NCBI RefSeq assembly: GCF_003573695.1
Contig: NC_039360.1
Coordinates: forward strand, 61,226,815 to 61,290,814
Length of the DNA stretch: 64,000 nucleotides
Reading direction: 5' to 3'
Source: Papaver somniferum
Lineage: Eukaryota; Streptophyta; Magnoliopsida; Ranunculales; Papaveraceae
Shown: positions 32,800 through 44,550 of the stretch, piece by piece
Layout of the letters: the number at the start of each line of letters is the position of its first letter
Position numbering within the stretch: position 1 is the first letter of the stretch
The notes under the pieces: generated by a model
The model's input: only the letters and a program-made list of their open reading frames with translations
The model's database searches: none
What the model was told of the DNA's origin: nothing
Program-made: the position numbers and the translations under genes

Positions 32800-35540
32800 T
32801 GTTAGAGCACTGCTCTGTCAAACTCGCAAACGTTGCTATCTCAAGCTTGTTTGTCAAGTTTAGATGATCAAAACTATATCTTGATTTCTAGTCTACTTAT
32901 AGCTATGTCTCAGATTAGGATAAAAGTGTGTAGTTGAGCTTTAGACTTCACGGCGTTCATCAATTGAAGAAGAAAATCTACTGAAGAGCTTGGAGGAACT
33001 TCAACGACAAAAGGTATGTGGAGACTAAAACTTATCTATCACTCAGAAGTCTATTCAATTATATCTACTAATGAGACTAAGTTGTATAGCTATATAAACT
33101 TTGTGTTATACAGTCGAGTTTATCTCGTTTATATAATTCTCGAAATACGAATTTGGAGCATTCTTTAGCTATGTCTTTGCTTCATCATCTACTTGACAAC
33201 TTTAGTTGTAAACAATTAATTTGTTGGAAACTAAATATTGAGTCAATTTGATCATGTGAAAATTACCATTAACATCTTACATGATCTGTGTGAGACAATC
33301 ATTTGATGTTAACTCGGGATGTTTCGTATTGATCAAATAATCATTTAAAAATTACTTGAAGCTAGTGGTATATGTAAGATTACCATTGTCGTCTTATAAG
33401 GATGTTTCAGATTGATTGAATGAGAGTCTTAGAACTACTACCAATGTCTGGATACAACACAGTATGCGTACCCAGTATGCGAACTGTGAAGTGCTAGTTC
33501 AGGTCCAGAACTCTTGTTTGAGAACTGTGTTTGCGAACGAATATATATGTGATAGGTCCGGAGCTGTGGTTTGCGAACGGAAATACTAGGCAAGGTCCGG
33601 AATGGTAGTTCGTGAACTTGGTTTGCGAACTCAATGGTTAGGTTCTAAAACCGGTAAGTATGACAACTCGTTCACATACTCTATATGCTAACTATTATCT
33701 ATACTCATGAACTCAGATTCATTTGAGAACTCTGTTTGCGAACTAAAGCCTCTGGATTTTTAATGTATTAAGGTATGCGAACTTGCTTTGCAAACTGTGG
33801 TATTATGTTCATGAATTGGTTCTTGGATAAGTACTTTGTACACTTATAAACCAAACCTAATATGTTTCAAATGCTTCACGTATATTTTTATGGGACAGTG
33901 AACATTTGAACAACTCTCTTAAAACACATTTTGATACATTTGATTGTCTATCATGTTAATTGATTATCAAATTGGGTCTAGAAGTGTTAGATGAATATAG
34001 CTAAGCTAAAAGTGTTCATATGGCTAACTTCGATTAATTGTTATTGAGCCAACTTGTTTTACACGTTTAGGTACGGTTCACCTATATCTAAATATATGTA
34101 TCTTTCATTTGTGTATATCAAGATAATATTATCTAACGATGGAGATTGATTGCTTATTTTCTAAACAAACTTAGCTTGAATCTTAAATCAGGTGTTCATC
34201 TGACGGTGGATATTGCTTTGATTGTAAGCAACCCTGCTTATTGCTTTGTTACTAAGTTATCTTAGCTTTGATTGTAAGCAACCCTGATTTGAAAGACCAT
34301 ATAAAGACGAACTCTAGCATATGGGAAACCTAATCCCGAAACTCTCGTGTGTCCTAGTAGAAAAATAGAGTCGATTCTCCATTAACCTAGGTTTCCAGTT
34401 CTTCTGAAAACCATTACTAGGTTTAACGACTTAAAGACTTCGCTTGGAATTCGTGAAACCAGTTCCACCTATTTACTATGTAGTTCGTATCCTGATCTTA
34501 CTTTTTCTATCGTATTGAGTTTAATTTTCCCGAAGGTTTTTTCGAGATTTATCTCCGATATGTAAGATATAAAAAGTAATCACAACAGTTTCTCCGTCTC
34601 AGTCTCTTGTGATTCCACAATAACTTCTTCTGTTGGTCAGTTAGGTCATTGTGAGGTGACTAATATTTCTAGACTGCTCTTCGGGAGTATAAGACCGGAT
34701 TATTAGTTGAGTTTCCTGTTCACCTTGATCTTTATCTTAAGACGAAAACAACAACTAGAACAGACTTATCTATGGGAGACGGATTTGTTTATAAGTCTTC
34801 GAATTTGGGTCGTAGAAACTTCTAGGCTGTAAAGGACGTCATCTAGGGGAATAAAGTGCGCAGGTTCTTGCGAGATTCAAGAGGCGTAAGGAACGCGACT
34901 GTACCTTAATCGGTATGAGACCTGGTTAGGGCTCAACTATATTCCAGTCTGAAGTTAACTTGCAGTAGGTTAGAGTCTGTAGCGGCTTAATACAGTATGG
35001 TGTTCAGAGGCGTAGGAGTATAATTGTACCTTGAATTAGTGGGAGACTGATTAGGGTTCAACTATAGTCCAGTCCAAAGTTAGCTTGGAGTAGGCTAGTG
35101 TCTGTAGCGTCTTAATACAATGTGTATTCAATCTGGACTATATCCCGGGGTTTTTCTGCATTTGCGGATTTCTCGTTAACAAATTTCTGGTGTCTGTGTT
35201 AATTATTTTCCACATTATATTTTCTTTATATAATTGAAATATCACAGGTTGTGCATTGTTCAATCATAGTTGATAAATCCGACCTTGTTTGTTGGATAGG
35301 TTTTGATTGACACTCAGACATTGGTCTTTGTTACCATCTGAGTTATTCTCATAACGATCAGGTTCACGGATTTCTATCTGTTTGATTTACTAATTGTGTT
35401 GGGAAAGATATAAAGATGTTTGATATCTTTCTTGATTGTGACTCATTAACTTGATGCTCTCGGAATTATATTGGAGTTTAGCCCGTACAGATTTCCGAAC
35501 GAAATAGTTGGGTGTGGTTGTTGTACCCCGCGTTTTCCGA
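32800..35540 (+). repeat. SIRE-type copia LTR, right (about 2.74 kb)
   Basis: It starts TGTTAGAGCACTGCTCTG and ends near CCCGCGTTTTCC (about 35540). It is about 330 bases longer than the left LTR, partly because of a 126-bp tandem duplication (34881-35130) and a short duplicated GCTTTGATTGTAAGCAACCC (near 34213 and 34264). It carries several TTTGCGAAC words (33470-33790). Its divergence from the left LTR is considerable by eye, so these two are unlikely to be the pair of one recent insertion. Confidence 0.65.
34881..35130. repeat. Tandem duplication in SIRE-type LTR, period 126 bp
   Basis: GAGGCGTAAGGAACGCGACT at 34881 and GAGGCGTAGGAGTATAATTG at 35007 begin two copies, each running through GACTGTACC/ATTGTACC, GGTT(A/C)AACTATA, CAGTC and TAGCGGCTTAATACA / TAGCGTCTTAATACA. 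The left LTR has one copy (from 28757). The second copy is closer to the left LTR than to its neighbour. Confidence 0.75.
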
Positions 35541-36490
35541 TAGATTTATTATTAAGTGATTATTTTTTGTATAAATTATTTAATTTTCAAAGAACCTTTC
35601 AAACTCTCACCTATGCTTCATTGTTCAATATATTAGCTTATATTATAGATGAAATTCAATGTGATATTCTTTTCAACAAAAAAAAAGACAATTGAATCAT
35701 TTTTTCAAAAAACTCTTCATAATCATTAATTTGATGGATATAATATAATTGAATTACTAATTTAAATGTCACATTGGGTCTATATGGGTGTTGATGGTGG
35801 TTTATAGTTCCGGGTTAAATTTGTAAAACCTTGTATTCAATGTACCATCACTCTGCAAAGAAACGGAGTCATGTAAAAGTGACGAGTGTCAACCTCTCCA
35901 CTGGCACATTTACTGAGCCATTCGATATATTTACATGAAATTTATCCAGACTGGCGCATGTAGCAACAATCCCAGATACTCTGTAAATTTCAACACCTTG
36001 CTTATGTTATTCCCTAATATAAGACCCTTTGGGTACTTTTCCTGTGCTATGTTCCCCTACAGAACCCTTAATATCCGTATGACATGATGGATTTGTGTTC
36101 ACTCGCAGCAGAGTAACACGGATTTCCAAGTACCAAAGTTAAGGCCATTGCACAAAACGCTCATACAGAAAGCACACTGCACTCTGTAAATAAGGAATTT
36201 TGTGGCAGCACACAAAATCCAATTAATTTTGTGATAACTCACAAAAAACTCATGAACCTGACTAATTTGCAAAATTAGGTTTTTTTGCGTCCTGCGCAGT
36301 ATAGTCGAAATTACGCTTAAGCAACCAAGCAATTGATCTACCGAGGATTAATAGGTGCGGAGTCCTGCCCAAGATCAGAAAACAAATAGTAGCGGAGCCG
36401 CGGAGAAGGATCAACAATGAGAGGAAGCGTGGCTACACCACAGGCCATCCGGCGCCACTTGGACACGCCCCATGTTACCTAACCGGCCCT
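35541..36490. other. Unassigned, possibly 3' part of a Tat-type element
   Basis: No gene is supported. The stretch 35860-36010 (GTGACGAGTGTCAACCTCTC, TTTACATGAAATTTATCC) feels like the 3' non-coding region of a large Ty3 element, but I cannot prove it. A 10-residue-scale ORF pattern is absent on both strands. Confidence 0.25.
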
Positions 36491-36870
36491 ACTCCTTTGT
36501 CGGCCAATCAGGTCGCCTTAAACCTGCCACACTCCCACGAGTTGTGGCTGAGCCCATACTTGCCGACCCCTTTTCCATCGATCAATCAGGTCGCTCTAAA
36601 TCCGTCACGGCGCACTGAAAGTGTGGCCACGCCCTTGCTTTCCGACCCCCTTTCCATCGACCAATCAGGTCGCTCTAAAGACGCCACATGCATTTAGAAT
36701 GAGGCCGGCCCCATGTTGCTTGTCGGCCCCCCTTTCCATCGACCAATCAGATAGCTTTAAACTTGCCACACTTACACCAAAAGTGTGGCCACGCCCGTGT
36801 TTTGGTCGGCCCTATCTTTCGACCAATCAGGTTGCTCAAAACCCGTCACAGTATTAAAAAAGAGATGTAA
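36490..36870. repeat. 80-bp GC-rich tandem repeat, five copies
   Basis: The core CATCGACCAATCAGGTCGCT recurs with CAATCA at 36505, 36583, 36663, 36744 and 36824, so the period is 78-81 bp. Each copy continues with a CGCCACA...AAAGTGTGGCC(A)CGCCC segment. Copies differ at 10-25% of positions by eye. Open frames over this array are artefacts of GC content. Confidence 0.85.
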
Positions 36871-38250
36871 AAATTGGCTTCCCAAAACTTACGCCAATGT
36901 GCTAACTAACATGCCAAACGTGCATGCCCAATATGACAGACGTGCCACTTTGCCAAAAAAAGCATGCCGAACGTGGCAACATACCATAAATAGTGCGCTT
37001 ACGTGCTAACCCATCTTATGTCCGTGGTTGACGCCATAACAGACTTCAATGTGGTTATCCTAACCAGAAACACGACCCCGGATGGTCGAAACCCTAATTT
37101 TCAGTCGTGGTGCAAATTATGCCACTTCGGGCCCACAACATGCCACTAGCCCAGGAAATCCTAAAAAAAGACGCCATATCATAGCCACCCGTGGTAATCC
37201 TTACTCATGTGGTCGTTTCCACATGATGGCCTGGATATGGTTCCTTTGGCGTGGCTATGACATAATTTGCACAAAACGCCGATACGCCACGGCCACGACC
37301 ACATGCCACATGCCGCATGCACTAATTAGGGCTTTGGAACGCCAAACCCTAATTTAGGCAAAGTTTCCATGCCAACCAATCCAAGTAATGTTTGCCAGAG
37401 CATTGGGATTGATGTGGCAACATGGTCAATGTTGTCGGAACCATATTTGGGTCTAACACCAATATGCCAAAACAGTTGCCACAGCTACGTACTGGCATGC
37501 CGCTATGCCATGGCTACGTCAGGCGCCACTATGCCAATGGCGCCACTTTGCTATACGACAAGATATGGCCATAATCAATGGTCATCCTTCCTAATGAGAT
37601 GCAATCTCAGCCGTCCAAGTTCGCCACCGAACTGAGAGACTTGCGGAAAGTTTCAGGCGACCAACCGCCTAAATCCAGTGGCCATGGCTACGCCAGGCGC
37701 CACTTATACCACCGTGCCACTGGCATGCATGAGCTATACCAGTCATGCCGCGGTGCCACTAGCATACACCAAAAACGCCACTGTGCCATTACCAGGCGCC
37801 AACAGAAGGTAGCCATAATCAACGGCTACCCGTCCTCATGAGATGCAATCTCAGCCATCCAAGTTTGCCACCGAACTGACGGACTTGTGGCAAGTTTTAG
37901 GCGACCAGCCAAGACGTGCCTAATAGCATCACATGTTATTTTCCTGCGGCAATACTCTTGACTTTGACTTGACGCACATAGCAAAGTGCTACATGTTTTC
38001 CACGAAAACACTCGAGACATCAAACATGTCACAAACTGGGGGATACTCATCAGGGAATTGGTTTGGCGGTTTACAGCGTGCGGCGTGCAATACGCCCGTT
38101 ATAAGAAAGTGTCATGAAATGGGACAATTAGTGGCAGCAAGAAGTAACGGGTGCAAACGGATCCACTTGCTTCATCATGGAAGCATGGGTTTCTGACGGT
38201 TATACGTTACTCCACTCTTCCATCACCCAAACGTTCCCACTTCCTACGAG
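36871..38250. repeat. GC-rich GGCGCCAC/TGCCAC-rich region with a 244-bp spaced direct repeat
   Basis: TGCCAC, GGCGCCAC and CATGCC words recur densely. A ~100-base segment starting near CCATAATCAATGGTCATCC (37569) recurs near CCATAATCAACGGCTACCC (37813), each including the palindrome GAGATGCAATCTC and GCCACCGAACTGA, offset 244 bases. No coding features are credible. Together with the TATA box downstream this may be the U3 part of an LTR. Confidence 0.5.
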
Positions 38251-38275
38251 ACCAGGGTACGTTTCAATATGACTA

Positions 38276-38640
38276 GTATAAATAGGCTTCATCTATTTCC
38301 ACCAAACAACAAGTTTTTGGTTGGCAACAACATAGTATCCAGAAATCACCAAGAACTGATAGGCTTTTCACTCGGCAAGCCAGTTCCACTTTCTGATACA
38401 AGTCATAAAACAAGCCACATCTTCAGAATTAACCATTCTGGTCTCAACACTCTCTTCGCTTCCCTCCCTAAGACCAACCCTTCTCCTTCACTTTGTGGCC
38501 GAAGCAAGCCTGGAACGGCCATTTCTTGGTTTAAGCCAGAATTGTACAGATTGATCTCTCGAATCAAAAGTACTCCCGTGCAGTGCACTGTTTAGGATTT
38601 AGATTCGTTTCTCATCCACACACCCAAAATTACCAAAATC
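38276..38640 (+). promoter_or_regulatory. TATA-like promoter and possible LTR R/U5 end
   Basis: AGTATAAATAGGC at about 38276-38288 is a good plant TATA box. Downstream is 350 bases of non-repetitive sequence ending in AC-rich CACACACCC and CACCCACAAACA near 38615-38666. The layout (GC-rich repeats, TATA, 350-bp leader) suggests U3-R-U5 of a Tat-type LTR; boundaries are not proven. Confidence 0.3.
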
Positions 38641-38710
38641 AGCAGAAACAGTTTTCACCCACAAACAATGGGTGATCAAAAATGTATTATCTTATAATTT
38701 TAGCAAATTA

Positions 38711-39183
38711 CTTCCTTTATTTTTCTAAACTGTCATATTTGACTAAGTCAAAATATTAAGGAGACCTAAGGAAATGTCATGACCATCCTTGTTAAATGGT
38801 AGATTATTACTAAAATTAAAACCAAAATGTGTAATATATATAAGAAAAAATATTTCAAGTAATTTTATTATTTTTGGAATTTCTTAAAAGAAGACAAAAA
38901 CAAATATCTCCCCAGCGATATTGGTTATATTATAGATCTTATTTTTGTTAGATTATAAGAACACGTAAGAATGAAGATTAATAGGAAAAATATAAAATAG
39001 ATGATACTATTTAAGATTTTGGATTCAGTTTATATTAACAATGATTTTATAATTATAAAAAAATTAAAAATTAAAGGTATATTTAATAGTTTAATGAGAA
39101 AGTATGTCCATAAACAGAGCGGACAAATAAAAAAAGACAAACCAAAATAATATAGTGGACAAATAAAAAATAGACAAAGGGAG
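38711..39183. mobile_element. Stowaway-like MITE (Tc1/mariner type), diverged
   Basis: The left end CTTCCTTTATTTTTCTAAAC after TA and the right end GGACAAATAAAAAATAGACA+AAGGGAG form imperfect inverted repeats of the CTCCCTTTGTCT type. The interior is AT-rich and non-coding. A second internal right-end-like segment near 39110-39140 suggests a nested copy. The right TA duplication is not intact. Confidence 0.4.
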
Positions 39184-39338
39184 CATTAATTTGGCACATT
39201 ATTGCCTACTCGGGACTGACAAAAAATATTATTTAAGAAACTTTTTATTAAATAATTGGGTACTAATTAATAGAATTTCTATTGTATCTAGAAACCATTT
39301 GCTTAACATGTTGATTATTTTTTATGGGTGTGTTTTAG

Positions 39339-39752
39339 GTGGTCGCACAGTCGGAACTGCACACTGTAATTTTTTCCATGATCGTTTTTGGAATTTTCAG
39401 AACACCAGATTTGCAGATCCATCAATGGATCCTTCTCTAGTCGCGACTCTGCAATTTTGGAGTTCACAGTTTACAAAAGACGGAAACGTTGTAATCGACT
39501 TGGACCAAAACCCTTCAAGTTCCAATATTGTTGATAATTCGTTTTACCAGCAGATAAGTTTTAGCAGAGGTATACTAGAAATTGAAAAACCTAGCATTGG
39601 ATCCATCTACAACAGACGCTATTACCATACTTGCTAATGACGGAGACAAATTTCTTAATCTTTTTGGTACATCCATGGTCAGATTGGGTGTAGTAGGCGT
39701 AATCACCGGCACTGTTAGAGAGCTTCGATTTAGATGTAACTTTGTTAATTGA
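39339..39752 (+). pseudogene. Class III peroxidase, last exon only
   Basis: After an acceptor TGTTTTAG| the frame reads GGRTVGTAHCNFFHDRFWNF, then DPSMDPSLVATLQFW, LDQNPSSSNIVDNSFYQQI and SRGILEIE. After a frameshift near 39590 it continues LALDPSTTDAI, LANDGDKFLNLFGTSMVRLG and GTVRELRFRCNFVN, ending TGA at 39750-39752. This is the order of the final exon of secreted plant peroxidases, and the exon boundary just before GGHTIG is the usual third intron site. The heme-ligating proximal His of GGHTIG is Arg here. The earlier three exons are not found upstream, where a MITE and repeats lie. Only a decayed relic of a host gene. Confidence 0.85.
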
Positions 39753-40042
39753 TTTTCTCTCACCGCCAATCAAATCCTGATAATAGTAGAACTGCTTCAA
39801 CTTTCCAGTTGTTGGTTAATTAAACACATCTACTGATCTACACATTACATATGATAAGTGCCGAAGATGTGCATACAATATACATGTAAATTTTCTTACA
39901 GTAATAAACTACACGGGATTAAATATACTGTATGTGTTCTTCAGCCTTCCAATGGTGATAGAAGCGGAGGTTAAACTAAAATGAGCTTGCCCATCCAGTT
40001 AGAAAGACATCGAAGCATTTGATAACATAACGCAAATTTATT

Positions 40043-40131
40043 ACCTCCGTCTTAGAAAAAGTAGTATTTTTATCATTTTTCAAATTCGGCCTGAAAAGTA
40101 AAAATATTAATTTTCTTAAGACGGAGGAGTA
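40043..40131. mobile_element. Short Stowaway-like MITE (about 90 bp)
   Basis: CCTCCGTCTTAGAAAAA at the left and TTTTCTTAAGACGGAGG at the right are near-perfect inverted repeats flanked by TA-rich sequence (TTA...AGTA). The interior is AT-rich and non-coding. The terminal CTCCGTC motif is characteristic of Stowaway elements. Confidence 0.65.
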
Positions 40132-40269
40132 TATTTCAATCATATTTTTACTTTTTTCATTTTCCGTTCAATTTGACATATTTTTACAAAAATAGAGGAA
40201 AATGAAAGTATCAATTTTCCGATGTTAATGTTACAAAGCTTTGAGCTCAGATGTTCGAGGAAATATTAT

Positions 40270-41560
40270 GGAATTTATTTTTATTATTATTTTTTTTAAA
40301 GAAGAAGGTAATATTAAAGGAAACACTATATAAGATTATAACCTTGGAACAAGCCTTAGCTAGTAGTTACATGTGTATGACATTGTACCAATTTAACAAA
40401 AGTACAAGAATATCTCTAAAAACTGTAGTCTCTAAAAGCCTGAGAATTATAGTTTGTCTAATTACTAGACACAACTCATCCACCTACTTTGCTCTACTAC
40501 CAATATCACCTTTCAACATGTTTGTATACCTTAAGGTTATTCAGCTTCCAAGCTTCAAATTGACTCAATACTGAAATGGGAGCTACCCATGCAACACTAG
40601 AAGCCTCCATGAATCTGGACCAAACCTTAAAAGTGTATCGCAATGTAAAATCATATGATCTTCAATCTCCTCTTCATTATGGGAAAGACCCATGACAGTA
40701 AGCGCATAACACGAAACTCACCTTTGGCGGGACATTTTTCTTTATAGAAATCTATCAAAGTCACAAACTATAACAGCCTGAAGTTGCACGTCATAACTCT
40801 TCTTCACCGAAAAATCAACAACGTCTTTTATTTCATTCAAACCGTGCACTGGACCCAACCCATTGCACAACATATCCCACTACAATTTTTGCAGTACAAT
40901 TTACTGCTCTTAATCATATCTTCAACTGAAGCCAATTTTAGTATTACATGCCTTATATATTGCGGAAAACCTATTTTTTAGATTGCTATCATAAGTCCAG
41001 TTGTCCAACCAAAATCTTATGGAGTTTCCATTATTAAATTTGAAGATCAAATGATCCCGTAGAAAAGCAGATGAATTAAGAATACTATTCAATACACTCC
41101 TCCATATAGGCTTCACATCTTCACTAGAAATCAGAATCTCTGAATTGTTGTTAAACATTTGTTGCAACACTTTCCTCCACAATGCCTTTTTCTCCCTAGA
41201 ATACCTCCATATCCATTTAGCTTTCAAAGATTTTCTAGTACATCTAGGATTTGTTATCCCCAAACCACCAAATTTCTTTGATTTACAAATCTTAATCAAA
41301 GAAACCCAACATATCTTCCTCTTTTCAGTACTTGAGTCCCTTAAGAAATTCCACACGAGCAGGCATATGAATGAGTGACGAAAAATAAATAAGTATACTG
41401 AAAAGATAACTTTTAGTCATCACCAATCTTCCTGCCTTAGACAATAATTTTTATTTCCATGTTGCTAACTTTACTATCATTCTTTGCACAATTTTATCCC
41501 ATACTAAATCACATCTAGAAGTTGCACCTAGATACAACATCGTCCACACTGAATAAGGAT
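40270..41560 (-). pseudogene. LINE (L1-type) tail: RT C-terminus and zf-RVT
   Basis: The minus strand from about 41540 down reads VWDKIVQRMIVKLA (near 41500), RKICWVSLIKICKSKKFGGL, TRKSLKAKWIWRYSREK, and SIRFWLDNWTYDS, typical of the region after the RT palm in plant LINEs. A possible zf-RVT end with EEEIEDHMILHCDTLL follows near 40690-40640. T-rich sequence at 40270-40302 on the plus strand would be the (A/AAT) tail of this minus-strand element. It is 5'-truncated, with a frameshift near 41370. No target duplication was found. Confidence 0.65.
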
Positions 41561-41669
41561 GTTGTATTACAAGAAAACAAGGAAACTATATAGAAAAGCA
41601 GAAAAATATAAAAAAGCACAGGAAGAAGAAGCATACAAACAAAAGGAGAACAATCTTGTTGCTTTTCCC

Positions 41670-43240
41670 TAACTAGGAAACATGCTCCCTGGTTAGAGAT
41701 TCATGCAACATAACTATATCTCTATGCTCTTCAGAATGCCCAAGACCATACAACTTATCTAAATTCAAAATAGAGACCAAGAAGTTCGGCATTATAGAGT
41801 TCCAGACAGAGAAAAGAGACGATTTTCTTGCATCCGTAACTAAGATATCGGCCGCCATGTTTCTTAATCTGTTAATAAAATTAAAACCCAAAAAAGAATA
41901 ACTGCTTTGTAAATCTGCATAGCTTCTTAATGATTCATTGATTTTTTTCCAAAACATTAAAGATTGTTTTCTTTTGGTGAAGTCAGTTATTTTCTTACGG
42001 TCTCCCTCAATCCCAAGTTAGCAAGATTTAACTCCTTAGACCATCTAGCTCCTTGCAACAGAGCAACAACTTCTGTTTTTCATGGACATGAAGCTTTGAA
42101 CGCTCCTAACTTAGATGCTTTGCTAACTCCTGCATCATCTGTTATAATTAGTCCAAATCCTAAATTACTAACAACAAAAATCCATGAAGCATCAAAATTT
42201 GATTTCACACAGTTTTTATTAAGAGAATTTCAAGGGAAAAGAAATTAGAGAGTAGTTATGCAGTTGAGTTTCATCTATGCATTTTTTCCCCGGGGTTTTA
42301 CACCAGAAATTCAAATATCTTTGTAGCATTATTTCAGTCTGCAAAGAGGAGATTGATTTATCTTAAATATTCTTGTTCATCTCTCTTTCCAAATAAACCG
42401 ACACTTCACTTCGAAAATTACTTTGCTAACTAAGCTTCAAAGTGGTTTCCGAAAAAAGATGTTAGTTTCAAATTATGTTACTTCCCCTGAAAAAGGAGGT
42501 ACGACCAATGCAAATTTTGTAAACCAACAATAAAAAAAAAAGATGGTTAAGATATTCAATATGATAATCACAGAACATACAATTAGGCTTCATTATTTCT
42601 ACATAACAACCTAGTATTTGTTTGATAGGATAGACATTATTAATACACCACCATAAAAAGGTCTTAATTCTTTGAGGTAAAAAAGATTTCCAAAAAGCTA
42701 TCCGAAATTTTATTGCTTATCTATTTTTTTTTTAAAACATCATTCAGTTGATCATACAAAGATTTAACTGTGAAATACCCATTCATAATTGATTTCCGTT
42801 GAGGTTTATATTTTTCTGAGGCATTGTGTAGATCAGTACATAAAGGAATATTAAGAATCATCTGAGCTATCATATGAGAAAAGTTTTTAGCATTGTTTTT
42901 TGGTTCTACTTATACGTGTCAGAATCAATCAGGTCCCGTATAAGTGTTTATATGTGGTTTCGCTTGGAACAGAGTTGGTCCAGAGTCATTTCTAGATTCG
43001 GTATCCATTGATCATTCCATATGTTTATAGAGCGTCCGTCTCGTTCTTCCCAACAAATGTATTTATGTATCGATTTAACTCCCTGCATGACATAATTCCA
43101 CATCCAAGGCAATTTAGCAGATTTTTTACAAATAAAGATTGATTTTTTGTTGAAATACTTTCCTCTTAGAATTTTAACCCACCATTTATCTGGTTATCTA
43201 ATCATTCTCCAAGCAGTATTATAGAGCTTCGACCTCCGCT
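41670..43240 (-). pseudogene. Second LINE tail: zf-RVT and RNase H-like domain
   Basis: On the minus strand from 43240 down: YVMQGVKSIHKYICWE (near 43090), GRSINIWNDQWIPN (near 43030), then FWKSFLPQRIKTFLWWCINN (near 42690-42640) and a C-x2-C...H zf-RVT region. Lower down are an Ala/Leu-rich segment and the frame 41957-41673 reading MFWKKINESLRSYADL and RNMAADILVTDARKSS, which fits the RNase H-like domain at the end of L1-type LINEs. Multiple stops break it. It abuts the other LINE tail in the same orientation but repeats the same domains, so it is a separate insertion. A plus-strand frame at 41964-42248 is only its antisense. Confidence 0.6.
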
Positions 43241-43559
43241 GCATACTTACAAGGGGGTAGTCAAATGAGATTTCGATAGAAATTCATAGATTTTTTATTT
43301 GAGTGACTCTCTGAGGTTCTCTGAAAATCTAGAGATATATAGTGATTTTTGAGAGTATAGAGTCTTTAGGACTTTTAGAGACAGAAAAATGAGATTTGTA
43401 GAGAGAGTCTGTGATCCGTAAAGACAAAACAAAATGTAAAATATCTAACAATATTTTCAAAACTTCTACCGATTACTTTATTATGTACGTTATAATGTTA
43501 ATAAAAGTACCATGAATACCTAGTAATAAAATACGTGTTTATATTGTCAAAATAAATCT
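43241..43559. other. Unassigned AT-rich spacer
   Basis: It starts with GGGGGTAGTCAAATGAGATT and contains many GAGAGT/TTAGAGA words, then AT-rich DNA. The first bases resemble the end of a small DNA transposon, but I found no matching inverted end. Confidence 0.3.
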
Positions 43560-43564
43560 CATTG

Positions 43565-43736
43565 TGTTATAGGGCATGTGGCCCATGGATGTGCGGTCCA
43601 TTAGATAACTAGGTTTTCCCTTTCCTATATATAGAGAACATTGTATGTATGTAATCTCTGATGCCTCTTTATCAATAAGAAGTTCTTCTCCTTCTCCATA
43701 TCTATCTTTTGCTTTAACCCAATTGATACTACAAAA
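43565..43736 (+). repeat. 5' LTR of short-LTR copia element
   Basis: About 170 bp with a TATA element CTATATATAG at about 43626-43635. The end is set by the CATTG duplication at the other side; a canonical ...ACA end three bases earlier (43733) is the alternative. Confidence 0.8.
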
Positions 43737-44289
43737 CGTTATCATGCACGAGCTCTTCATCGTAGAATTTTTCATTTTTTTCTTCTGGTAATCATCTTTC
43801 AAGTCCGATATCAAGAAGTGGATGATTTCCATCAACGCCGAAATGAAATAAGCTAAGTTGGATCTCTATTTTCTCCTATATATTTTTTCCCTTCCCCTGT
43901 TCGTGATTTTGACACATCAATACATCTGTGATTTCGGCATATCAATACAATTGTGACCTTGTGCGGCCGAAGTTGATTAGGCCGTATTGTTTATATACTG
44001 ATTTTTCATATAGATTTGGTCGTATTGTTTATACAAGCTATATGCATCTATATGTATGATCAATTTCAATTGGGTGTTGTTTATATATTGATTTTACTTA
44101 TACAAGATATATGCATCTATGTGTATATGTATGATCAATTTCAAATGGGTGATTACATGGTATAATATATTTTATTTGTTCATTTTTCTGTTGTGATTGG
44201 TTAGAGGAGGAAGAGAATCTGGGGATCCAGAGAACCCGTTCGTCTTCTAGAAATCTGGAAGAATACTTGTTCGTCCGTGGAGAAGATGA

Positions 44290-44550
44290 GGAGGAGGAAA
44301 ACAGACCCAGTTGTCTTGTCCCGTCCTGGTTCCTGGGGATGTCCTATCATGTCCCGTCCCAATTCCTGGGGCTACCCTATCTTGTCCCGTCCCGTTCTTG
44401 GCTGTCCTATCCTGTCTCGTTCTGGGCTGTCCTATCCTGTCCCGTTGTGGTTCTTGGAGGTATCCCATCCTATGCCGTTCTGGTTCTTGGAGGTGTCCCA
44501 GCATGTGGTGTCCTGTTCCAGTTCGTTCTCGACCGTGCGCGGCCAAGATC
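44290..44550. repeat. Minisatellite with TCCTGTCCCGTTCTGG units
   Basis: Variants of GTCCTATCCTGTCCCGTTCT and GGTTCTTGGAGGT recur at least seven times at spacing of about 25-40 bases. All three plus-strand frames are open across it, as is one minus frame, which is a consequence of the repeat and not evidence of genes. It lies in the leader or gag part of the copia element. Confidence 0.75.

Noticed and set aside
36497..38595. Many open frames in the GC-rich repeat island
   Set aside because: Stop codons are rare because of GC content and repetition; frames follow the repeat units and match no family.
39191..39338. Extension of the peroxidase frame upstream
   Set aside because: An AG acceptor at 39338 and loss of similarity show this part is intron; only 39339-39752 is peroxidase.
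41964..42248. Plus-strand frame of 94 codons
   Set aside because: It is antisense to the LINE RNase H-like region.
43241..43420. Complete MITE starting GGGGGTAGTCAAATGAG
   Set aside because: No matching inverted end was found on the other side.
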